Shown: one piece after another, positions 5,521 through 11,922 of the stretch
How the letters are laid out: the number at the start of each line of letters is the position of its first letter
Position numbering within the stretch: position 1 is the stretch's first letter
DNA from: Akkermansiaceae bacterium UBA5020
GTDB lineage: Bacteria; Verrucomicrobiota; Verrucomicrobiia; Verrucomicrobiales; DEV007
NCBI GenBank assembly: GCA_002396885.1
Contig: DGXY01000057.1
Location: forward strand, 36,334-48,255
DNA length: 11,922 bases
Direction: 5' to 3'
Translations under genes and position numbers: made by a program
The notes under the pieces: model-generated
Told to the model about the DNA's origin: nothing
Seen by the model: the letters and a program-made list of their open reading frames with translations, nothing else
Database searches by the model: none

Positions 5521-6849
5521 ATGTTCGCCAACCTCTCCGACAGCCTTCAGGAAACCTTCAAGAAACTCCGTGGTCACGGCAAGATCACCGAGTCGAACAT
5601 CTCCGACGCCCTTCGCGAAGTGCGCCTCGCCTTGCTCGAGGCCGACGTCGAGCTCTCCGTGGCGAAGGATTTCATCGCCCGGGTCAAGGAAAAGGCCCTC
5701 GGAGAATCCGTCCTCCGCACGATCTCGCCCGGCCAACAGATCGTGAAGATCTTCAACGACGAGATCGCCGCCCTTCTCGGCGGGGATGCCTCGCCTCTCG
5801 ATCTCAATCCCCCGGCCCGCATCCTCCTCGTCGGGCTCAATGGCGCCGGTAAAACGACGACCTCGGCCAAGCTCGCCCTGCATCTCCGCAAGGAAGGACG
5901 CCGCCCCCTCCTCATCGCCTGCGACCTTTACCGACCCGCCGCGATCGACCAGCTCGTCACCCTCGCGAAGCAGATCGACGTCCCCGTCTTCCGTCCCGAG
6001 CCCGGCGAGACCGACGTGCTCAAGGTCGCGAAAGAAGCCCTCAAATGGGCCGAGCAGCAGAACGGCACCGTCCTCATCTTCGACACCGCCGGACGCCAGG
6101 AAGTCGACGAAGCTCTTGTCGAGGAACTCCGGCAGCTCCACCGCCTCCTCGATCCCAGGGAAACCCTCCTCGTCGCCGACGCCGCGACCGGACAACAAGC
6201 CGTCAGTGTCGCCAAGACCTTCGACGGGATCATCGGATTGACCGGGCTCGTCCTCACCAAGCTCGATGGCGACGCCCGCGGTGGAGCCGCGCTCTCGATG
6301 CGCAGTGTCACCGGCAAGCCCATCAAGTTCGCCGGGGTCGGGGAAAAGCTCTCCGACTTCGAAGCCTTCGTGCCCGACCGCATGGCCGGACGCATCCTCG
6401 GGATGGGCGACATCGTCGGCCTCGTTGAAAAAGCCGCCGAGGCCATCGACGAAAACGAGGCCCTCCGCATGGCCGAGCGTTTCAAGCGCGCCGATTTCGA
6501 CTTCAATGATTTCCTCTCGCAGATGCGCATGATGAAAAAGATGGGCGGCCTCTCCAGCCTCCTCGGCATGCTCCCGGGCATGAGCGACAAGCTGAAGGGC
6601 GTCGACCTCGACGAGAAACGCATGAAGCGCACCGAGGCCATCGTCCTTTCCATGACCCCCATGGAAAGAACCCGTCCCGAGATCATCAAGGCCTCGCGCC
6701 GACGCCGCATCGCCATGGGCAGCGGCACCAGCGTCACCCAGGTGAACCAGCTCTTGAAGCAGTTCGGCGACATGCGCAAGATGATGCGCAACAAGGGCAA
6801 GATGAACCAGATGATGAAGCAGTTCGGCGGCGGGAAACGGCCGTTTTGA
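5521..6849 (+). CDS. ffh: Signal recognition particle protein Ffh (SRP54)
   Basis: This 442-residue SRP GTPase binds 4.5S RNA and signal sequences of nascent membrane proteins and docks with FtsY at the inner membrane. All domains are in order: the N-domain helical bundle (1-95); the G-domain with GLNGAGKTT (105-113), the DLYRPAA insertion-box segment (135-141), DTAGR (188-192), TKLDGDARGG (246-255) and GVGEKL (272-277); and the Met-rich M-domain (about 325-442), including the RNA-binding segment SRRRRIAMGSGTS (392-404). The length is normal. The P-loop has Asn107 and Ala109 where Gln and Ser are most common, a mild variation. There is no adjacent ftsY or rpsP. It converges with mgtE across 112 bases in which I see no strong terminator. 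The start ATG follows a pyrimidine-rich tract and a hairpin. Confidence 0.97.
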   Translation: MFANLSDSLQETFKKLRGHGKITESNISDALREVRLALLEADVELSVAKDFIARVKEKALGESVLRTISPGQQIVKIFNDEIAALLGGDASPLDLNPPARILLVGLNGAGKTTTSAKLALHLRKEGRRPLLIACDLYRPAAIDQLVTLAKQIDVPVFRPEPGETDVLKVAKEALKWAEQQNGTVLIFDTAGRQEVDEALVEELRQLHRLLDPRETLLVADAATGQQAVSVAKTFDGIIGLTGLVLTKLDGDARGGAALSMRSVTGKPIKFAGVGEKLSDFEAFVPDRMAGRILGMGDIVGLVEKAAEAIDENEALRMAERFKRADFDFNDFLSQMRMMKKMGGLSSLLGMLPGMSDKLKGVDLDEKRMKRTEAIVLSMTPMERTRPEIIKASRRRRIAMGSGTSVTQVNQLLKQFGDMRKMMRNKGKMNQMMKQFGGGKRPF

Positions 6850-6961
6850 GAGAGAATCGGATTTCGTCACACACAATTCCCATCCCCTCACCTCCCCCGC
6901 CACTCGCGGTAAAGATTCCCCACCGGGATCAACCGGGTCGCTGAATTCCGGCCCGCACCCC

Positions 6962-8356
6962 TCACCCGAAAATCGCCCCGGCGAGGGTGAAGTAGATGAC
7001 CGATCCGCTCACATCGACCACCGTGGTGATGGCCGGCGAGGCGACGACGGCGGGATCGAGGCGGACCTTCTTCGCGCCGATCGGGAGGGCGGCCCCGATC
7101 AGGGTCGAGGTGATGACCTGGGCCATGAGGGAGAACCCGACGACAAGCGCGACCGACCAAGCACTGAGGGACGCGGTGATCATGCCCGGAGGCATGAGGA
7201 ACTGGATCTGGAGTGCCACACAAATCCCGAGAAGCGTCCCGAGGAGAAAGCCGATGCGGCCCTCCTTCCAGATGACACGCCAGAACTCGCGGGTGTCGAG
7301 CTCGCCGAGGGACATGGCGCGGATCACCATCGTGGCCGACTGGGCCCCGGTGTTGCCCCCCGCGGCGACGACCATGGGCAGATAAAGGGCGAGGATGTAG
7401 TATTTTGTCAGGACCTCCTCGTAGGCGTGAATGACGAGGCCCGAGGAGAGAGCGAGAAAGGCGAGCGTGAGGACCCAGCCGAAGCGCCTCTTGAAATGGG
7501 TCATCGCCGAAGTCTGGAGGTAGGCGAGATCGCTCTGGCCGCCGATCCCCGAAATGCGCTCCATGTCCTCGGTCGATTCTTCTTCGAGGATCTCGAGGGC
7601 ATCATCGTGGGTGATGACGCCGAGGAGATGTCCCTCGTCATCGACCACGGGCAGGGCCATGAGATCGTAGCGCGCGATCATCTGCGCCGCTTCCTCCTGA
7701 TCGGCCATGGCGTTGACCGAGATCTGGTCGGAATCCATCAGCTCACGGATGGGAGTGTCCCACTTGCTGAAGGCGAGATCGCGGAGGCGCAGCTTGCCGA
7801 GGATGCGCTGCGACTCATCGACGACGTAGATGCGGCTGAGGAGCTCAGCTTCCTCGCGGATGCCTTCGAGCACATCGAGCGCCTGCTTCACGGAGAGGTG
7901 CTCGCGGACCACTGCCATGGCCTTGGTCATGCGACCGCCGGCGGTCTCTTCGGGATATTTCAGGAGATCCTTGGAGATCTGGCGGGTCTCCTCGTCGAGG
8001 AGATCGATGTATTGCCCCCGATCTTCCTCGTCGACCTCCTGAAGAAAATCGACGAGTTCGTCATCGGAAAGCGACTCAAGCACCTCGCGACGTTCGGTCT
8101 CGGGCAGGGTATTCAGGCGGTGCTCGACGTCCGAGGCCGGAAGGTAATCTGCCCACACGGAAAGAACCTCGGCCGGCAACTGATCGAGGACCTGCGTGCG
8201 ATCCTCATCCTCGAGTCGCTCGAAGGCCACCTCGACGTCGCCGGGGTGGGCCTCTTTCGAGATCGCGACGATCTGGTCGGCTTCACCACTCTCGAGAGCC
8301 TCGAGGATGGCTTCGACGTCGACTGGCTCGCGGCTGCTGTATTCCGTTTCGCCCAT
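6962..8356 (-). CDS. mgtE: MgtE-family magnesium channel/transporter
   Basis: This 464-residue inner-membrane protein passes Mg2+ inward and is gated by cytoplasmic Mg2+. The N-terminal superhelical domain (about 12-135) is very acidic, as in the family. A pair of CBS domains follows (about 140-265, with TKAMAVV at 144-150 and LPVVDDEGHLLGVITHDDALE at 235-255), and then a connecting helix. The membrane domain (about 293-464) has five hydrophobic segments, the signature AAGGNTGAQS (331-340), and TTVVDVSG (444-451), whose D448 probably corresponds to the pore aspartate. The length is normal. The start is uncertain: ATG at 8356 is preferred, but an in-frame GTG at 8368 has GGAGAGG nine bases upstream and would add four residues, and a GTG at 8398 would add 14. 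A run of eight C (coding strand) lies just before the ATG. It is divergent from the SGNH gene. Confidence 0.95.
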   Translation of the reverse strand: MGETEYSSREPVDVEAILEALESGEADQIVAISKEAHPGDVEVAFERLEDEDRTQVLDQLPAEVLSVWADYLPASDVEHRLNTLPETERREVLESLSDDELVDFLQEVDEEDRGQYIDLLDEETRQISKDLLKYPEETAGGRMTKAMAVVREHLSVKQALDVLEGIREEAELLSRIYVVDESQRILGKLRLRDLAFSKWDTPIRELMDSDQISVNAMADQEEAAQMIARYDLMALPVVDDEGHLLGVITHDDALEILEEESTEDMERISGIGGQSDLAYLQTSAMTHFKRRFGWVLTLAFLALSSGLVIHAYEEVLTKYYILALYLPMVVAAGGNTGAQSATMVIRAMSLGELDTREFWRVIWKEGRIGFLLGTLLGICVALQIQFLMPPGMITASLSAWSVALVVGFSLMAQVITSTLIGAALPIGAKKVRLDPAVVASPAITTVVDVSGSVIYFTLAGAIFG

Positions 8357-8447
8357 AGGGGGGGGCACCCTCGTCGTCCTCTCCGAAAACGCAAGCACGC
8401 CGCCTCTGAGGATTTGAAAGACGGGTGATCCGGGGCCAGACTCGACG

Positions 8448-9143
8448 ATGACGATGCAAGGATTTCAGGCCATCCTCCCCGCCCTCATCGCGTTCACCAC
8501 CCTGATATCGCGGGCCGACGAGCCGACCCCCATCGATCCGTCGAAGTGGGATGCCGAGATCGCCGCCTTCGCCGAACGGGATGCCAAGACGCCCCCGCCC
8601 AAGGGTGGCCTCCTCTTTGTCGGCAGCTCCACGATCCGTATGTGGGATCTGGAGACCTCCTGGCCGGGAGAAGAGGTTCTCAACAACGGCTTCGGCGGCT
8701 CCACCCTCCCCGACGCGATCCACCACTTCGAGGCCCTCGTGGCGACTTACGAACCACGTGCCGTGATCCTCTATTCGGGCGACAACGACCTCAGCCGGGG
8801 ACGCTCCGTGTCCCAGGTCACCGACGATTTCAAAACCTTCGCCACCCTCTCGCAGAAAACGCATTCCGGCGTGCCGGTCGTGATCCTCGCGATCAAGCCG
8901 AGCGTCAAACGATGGTCGCTCTGGAGTCGGATGGCGCAGGTGAACGAGGCCGTCAAAGCCCTTTGCGAGAAGACGCCGGGACTTTTCTACGCGGATGTCG
9001 CGACTCCGATGCTGGGTCCCGACGGCGGGATGCCCTCCGCGAACTGGTTCAAAAAGGATGGGTTGCACCTCAGCCCCAAAGGGTATGCGGAGTGGACAAA
9101 GGTGATCTCCGGCGTCCTGCGGGAGGCGGGAGTCCTGAAGTGA
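8448..9143 (+). CDS. Secreted SGNH/GDSL-family hydrolase
   Basis: This 231-residue protein has a signal peptide (about 1-23, ending near SRADE) and should act outside the inner membrane. The SGNH blocks are visible: VGSSTIRMW (58-66) with probable nucleophile S61, NNGFGGST (79-86) with the oxyanion glycine G84, YSGDND (109-114) with N113, and DGLHLS (204-209) with the D204/H207 dyad. These enzymes cleave ester bonds, commonly acetyl groups on polysaccharides or acyl chains on lipids; the substrate is not evident. It is divergent from mgtE, with 91 bases between the two starts, and is followed by the GHL10 hydrolase after 51 bases, which suggests a related glycan role. A second ATG lies two codons downstream. 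Confidence 0.88.
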   Translation: MTMQGFQAILPALIAFTTLISRADEPTPIDPSKWDAEIAAFAERDAKTPPPKGGLLFVGSSTIRMWDLETSWPGEEVLNNGFGGSTLPDAIHHFEALVATYEPRAVILYSGDNDLSRGRSVSQVTDDFKTFATLSQKTHSGVPVVILAIKPSVKRWSLWSRMAQVNEAVKALCEKTPGLFYADVATPMLGPDGGMPSANWFKKDGLHLSPKGYAEWTKVISGVLREAGVLK

Positions 9144-9149
9144 ATGGCG

Positions 9150-9177
9150 TTGCGACGCGGGGAAACTGCGATATATT
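9150..9177 (+). promoter_or_regulatory. Candidate sigma-70-type promoter for the GHL10 hydrolase
   Basis: TTGCGA (9150-9155) and TATATT (9172-9177) are separated by 16 bases inside a locally AT-rich stretch that stands out in this GC-rich window. The -10 hexamer matches five of six consensus bases and the -35 four of six. It lies within the longer open frame starting at 9144, which supports the downstream start at 9195 and leaves a leader of only about ten bases. Confidence 0.45.
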
Positions 9178-9194
9178 TAGGATTTCTTAAATTT

Positions 9195-10691
9195 ATGGAT
9201 TGCCGAATCTTTCTCCTTTTCGCCACCCTCTTCCTCGCGATGCAGGGTTCGCTGCGAGCGGACTACGTGCCGGTCAACGTGAAAGTGCCGGAGCCGAAGC
9301 GCGAGTTCCGGGCAGCCTGGATCGCCACGGTGCACAATCTCGACTGGCCCTCGACCTACACGCTCTCGCCCAGCCAGCAGCGTGGGGAAATGATCGCCCT
9401 GCTCGATCTCGCGGCCTCGACCGGACTCAATGCGGTCGTCTTCCAGGTGCGCACGGAGTGCGACGCCTTCTACCGCTCGAGCCTCGAGCCTTGGTCCTTC
9501 TTCCTCACCGGGAGCCAGGGTGTCGGTCCCTCGGACGGCTATGATCCGCTTTCCTTCGCCATCGCCGAGGCCCACAAGCGCGGGATCGAACTCCATGCCT
9601 GGTTCAATCCTTTCCGCGCTAGCGCGACGGAGCGCTCGAACAAGTCGCCAAAACACATCACCCGCACCCATGCCTCGCAGATGCTCTCGGCCGGCGCGAT
9701 GAAATGGGGCAATCCGGCATCGGAGTTTGTCCGCCAGCGAGCCATTGATGTGATGGTCGATGTGACGCGTCGCTACGACGTGGACGGCATCCACATCGAT
9801 GACTATTTCTACCCCTACCCCAAGACGGTGAACGGCAAGACGGTCGATCAATTCAACGATTCTTCGTCCTACAACGCCTATCGGTCCAAAGGGGGCAAAC
9901 TCGAACTGCGCGACTGGCGCCGCGACAACATCAACGGATTCGTCCGCACTGCCTACGGGGCGATCAAGTCGAACAAGGGCTACGTCGATTTCGGGATCAG
10001 TCCCTTCGGGATCTGGCGACCGGGCAGTCCGCCGACGGTCAAGGCGGGCCTCGATGCCTACGACGACATCTGCGCCGACTCGCGACTCTGGTTCAATCAG
10101 GGCTGGCTCGATTACCTGTCCCCCCAGCTCTACTGGCGGGTCGATTCGGATCAGAATTACGCCTCGCTTTACCAGTGGTGGTCCGGTGAAAACAAAAAGG
10201 GCCGCCACCTTTTCCCCGGGATCGCCTCGAGCCGGATCATGAGTTCCGAAGACCGCGGACGCCCTGCCGGCGAAACCGTGCGACAGATCGAGATCACCCG
10301 TCAGGCCCCGTCGTCGACGGGTGCCGGTCACCTCCACTGGAGCATCGAAGCCATCAAGAACGATCGTGGCGGCCTGCGTTCGAAACTGCGCGAGGTCTAC
10401 GCCGAAAATGCGATCCCGCCCGCCTCACCTTGGCTTGGTTCGAGCCAGCCCGCCCCCGTCTATGTCGCCCCGGCGCAGAACAAGAGCGGCCTCCATCTCA
10501 CCTTCAAACCCGAGCCCACCGCCCGCTGGCGTGTCCTTCAGGTGCAGAATGGCAATCAATGGGTCACTCTCCGCCTCCTCCCCGCCGCCCAGGAAACGAT
10601 CCAACTCTCCAGCACCCCGAGCGCCATCGCCATCCGCCACGTCGGTCCCACCGGCATCCTTTCCGTTCCCACGGTTTTGGCGCGGCAATGA
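9195..10691 (+). CDS. Secreted GHL10 (DUF187) glycoside-hydrolase-like protein
   Basis: This 498-residue protein has a signal peptide (1-22, ending SLRA before DYVP). Its main domain (about 36-390) matches the glycosyl-hydrolase-like family typified by E. coli YngK/DigH: REFRAAWIATVHNLDWPS (36-53), VVFQVRTECDAFY (81-93), HAWFNPFRAS (134-143), VDGIHIDDYFYPYP (196-209), GISPFGIWRP (267-276) and YLSPQLYWR (307-315). D202/D203 are candidate catalytic acids. DigH cleaves denuded peptidoglycan glycan strands, so a cell-wall or exopolysaccharide role is reasonable but inferred. Residues about 430-498 form a C-terminal beta-like module. The start at 9195 is preferred over 9144 because the signal peptide begins there and a promoter-like sequence lies between the two. 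Confidence 0.88.
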   Translation: MDCRIFLLFATLFLAMQGSLRADYVPVNVKVPEPKREFRAAWIATVHNLDWPSTYTLSPSQQRGEMIALLDLAASTGLNAVVFQVRTECDAFYRSSLEPWSFFLTGSQGVGPSDGYDPLSFAIAEAHKRGIELHAWFNPFRASATERSNKSPKHITRTHASQMLSAGAMKWGNPASEFVRQRAIDVMVDVTRRYDVDGIHIDDYFYPYPKTVNGKTVDQFNDSSSYNAYRSKGGKLELRDWRRDNINGFVRTAYGAIKSNKGYVDFGISPFGIWRPGSPPTVKAGLDAYDDICADSRLWFNQGWLDYLSPQLYWRVDSDQNYASLYQWWSGENKKGRHLFPGIASSRIMSSEDRGRPAGETVRQIEITRQAPSSTGAGHLHWSIEAIKNDRGGLRSKLREVYAENAIPPASPWLGSSQPAPVYVAPAQNKSGLHLTFKPEPTARWRVLQVQNGNQWVTLRLLPAAQETIQLSSTPSAIAIRHVGPTGILSVPTVLARQ

Positions 10692-10714
10692 CATGCGAGG
10701 GTCGTTTTCCCCGG

Positions 10715-10742
10715 TTGAAGGCCGGTCTAGGAGCGCGATAAT
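10715..10742 (+). promoter_or_regulatory. Candidate sigma-70-type promoter for the DUF3251-like lipoprotein
   Basis: TTGAAG (10715-10720) and GATAAT (10737-10742) are separated by 16 bases and sit in the 64-bp gap before the lipoprotein gene. The -10 hexamer matches five of six consensus bases and the -35 four of six. The start codon at 10756 would be only about seven bases from the expected transcription start, an almost leaderless mRNA. Confidence 0.45.
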
Positions 10743-10755
10743 CCCCCTGTTGTTT

Positions 10756-11892
10756 ATGAGAGGCCATTATCCCAATCTTCGCACCGTTGCCGCGATCTTT
10801 CTCGCGATGGGCCTCAGCTCCTGTAACAAGGATCTCGAAGAGCGCATCGACCGCCTCGAGGCCGAACTGCGGGGGGTGCGGTCCGATACCCGCGACACCG
10901 TCGAAGAGCTGAAAACCCGCGTCATTTCCGCCGAGACCAAAGTGGGCGTCTCGAGTGACGGCAAGACCCTCGATCAACGCATCGCCTCACTGGAAGCCTC
11001 TTTCGGCGAAGTCCTTTCGATGAAGTCGCGCGACAACGAGATGGTCTATCTCCGTGCGAACCTCCAGGGGCACGCCCCCCTCCTCACCGATCATGGCACC
11101 TTCCTCGTGCGGATGGAGGGCATCGATCTGAATGTCACCAACGGCACCTACGCGGTCCACCTCAATATCGGCAATCCCCAGGCCATCGCCGTGCAACAGT
11201 TCACCCTGCGCGGCCACCACGGAGGCGGCACGCCGGAGCTCCCCGAAGGCGAGGCCTACGATGTGCGCAACGAAAAGCTCAAGGTCTGGCAGGAAAGCTT
11301 GAAGCCCTTCGAATACCGCGTCACCAAAACCCTCGAGCCTTTCTCGTGGACCCCCTTCGACATCGAGATCGCGGCAGACTCGCGCGAGGAGCTCGAGATG
11401 GTCCGTTTCGCAATGGTCGTAGAAAATGCCCAGCTCAACCGCCAGATGGCCGAGAGCGGTGGTTCCGGAGCCAACCAATATGGCCACATCGATGTCGATT
11501 CCAAGAGCGCCACGGTTCTGAAGACCGACTACGGTGCCTTCCTCGTCGCGGTCAAGAGCGCCGAACAGACCGACATCGGCACCAAGCTCCATCTCGAGAT
11601 CGGCAATCCCTATGGATTCACCCTGAATCAATGCCGTCTCGTCGGCGACTACGGCTCGGCCCGTCCGAAGCGGGACCAAAGCGCGAGCGAAGAGGAATAC
11701 GGCGAGAAAATGGCAACGTGGAGCGGATCGCTCCAGCCCTTCGAGGCGATGATCTCGGCAAAGATTTCAAACTTCCGCTGGAGCAAGGCCACCGTCCTCA
11801 TGCCCGGGAAGGTCGAGGATGTGAAATTCCTCCGCTGCCAGCTGCGCATCGAGGATGTGACCCTGCCAGCCGCGATGGCGGGTGCTGAGTGA
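10756..11892 (+). CDS. Lipoprotein with coiled coil and duplicated DUF3251/YajI-like domain
   Basis: This 378-residue protein has a lipoprotein signal (lipobox LSSC, Cys23), followed by a heptad-rich, probably coiled-coil stretch (about 25-90, starting DLEERIDRLEAELRGV). The rest is two copies of one domain. Copy one (about 108-228) has GTFLVRM, LNIGNPQA, LRGHHG, an insert ending LKVWQESLKPFEY, PFSWTPFDIEI, and EMVRFAMVVENA. Copy two (about 253-370) has GAFLVAV, LEIGNPYG, LVGDYG, MATWSGSLQPFEA, NFRWSKATVLM, and KFLRCQLRIEDV. The plan resembles E. coli YajI (DUF3251), which has a lipobox, a coiled coil and a single domain; this is from memory of the family and no function is known. It probably has its own promoter upstream. 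The start ATG leaves a correctly sized signal peptide. Confidence 0.75.
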   Translation: MRGHYPNLRTVAAIFLAMGLSSCNKDLEERIDRLEAELRGVRSDTRDTVEELKTRVISAETKVGVSSDGKTLDQRIASLEASFGEVLSMKSRDNEMVYLRANLQGHAPLLTDHGTFLVRMEGIDLNVTNGTYAVHLNIGNPQAIAVQQFTLRGHHGGGTPELPEGEAYDVRNEKLKVWQESLKPFEYRVTKTLEPFSWTPFDIEIAADSREELEMVRFAMVVENAQLNRQMAESGGSGANQYGHIDVDSKSATVLKTDYGAFLVAVKSAEQTDIGTKLHLEIGNPYGFTLNQCRLVGDYGSARPKRDQSASEEEYGEKMATWSGSLQPFEAMISAKISNFRWSKATVLMPGKVEDVKFLRCQLRIEDVTLPAAMAGAE

Positions 11893-11922
11893 TCAACACT
11901 CTTACTCTTACCTCATACTCAT
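11893..11922 (+). repeat. G-free short repeat tract at the right edge
   Basis: Directly after the lipoprotein stop, CTCTTA occurs at 11899-11904 and 11905-11910, followed by the related CCTCATA and CTCAT. The + strand has no G over these 30 bases, as in the repeats at the left edge and before ffh. The tract runs off the window, so its length and the next gene are unknown. Confidence 0.55.

Noticed and set aside
5473..6903. 476-codon open frame antisense to ffh
   Set aside because: The His/Glu/Gly/Leu-rich composition has no recognisable domain and mirrors the conserved ffh codons, so it is a shadow frame.
6850..6961. Possible bidirectional terminator between ffh and mgtE
   Set aside because: ACCGGG occurs twice as a direct repeat, but I found no strong stem with a T-run on either strand.
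8357..8447. Mg2+-sensing M-box riboswitch upstream of mgtE
   Set aside because: The gap to the divergent SGNH gene is under 100 bases, too short for an M-box, and no conserved M-box segments are visible.

Overview
This is a GC-rich, gene-dense chromosomal window from a Gram-negative-type bacterium. Three proteins have clear lipoprotein signal peptides and two more have secretion signals. The gene content, the near-total lack of Shine-Dalgarno sequences and the short A/C/T-only intergenic tandem repeats fit the Verrucomicrobiota or a related PVC lineage best. That assignment is inference from style and family content; the window holds no rRNA or other decisive phylogenetic marker apart from Ffh.

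Layout from left to right: a small M50 intramembrane metalloprotease (+, 57-698) converges on a minus-strand group of three genes. Read in transcription order these are a CGWS-type glutaredoxin (3261-2878), the chromosome-partitioning protein ParB (2828-1905) and a glutaminyl-cyclase-like M28 lipoprotein (1748-738). A roughly 100-bp inverted-repeat element sits between parB and the M28 gene. Divergent from the glutaredoxin is a lipoprotein polysaccharide deacetylase with an extra C-terminal beta-domain (3382-4755). It is followed by a compact DUF433/DUF5615 toxin-antitoxin-like pair (4801-5411) of visibly lower GC, and then by ffh, encoding the signal recognition particle GTPase (5521-6849). 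Converging on ffh is a full-length MgtE magnesium channel (8356-6962, -). Divergent from mgtE are a secreted SGNH hydrolase (8448-9143), a secreted GHL10/DUF187 hydrolase (9195-10691) and a lipoprotein with a coiled coil and two copies of a DUF3251/YajI-like domain (10756-11892).

The genes do not form one pathway. Housekeeping functions (ffh, parB, mgtE) are interspersed with envelope-directed enzymes (deacetylase, SGNH hydrolase, GHL10 hydrolase, M28 and M50 enzymes, lipoproteins), which suggests cell-wall or extracellular-glycan maintenance. I see no CRISPR array, phage, insertion sequence, tRNA or rRNA. No convincing new multi-gene system is visible. The most unusual material is non-coding: G-free short tandem repeats followed by a small hairpin just upstream of the M50 and ffh starts, the inverted-repeat element next to parB, and homopolymer tracts at the 5' ends of mgtE and parB. 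No gap without a gene exceeds 300 bases.
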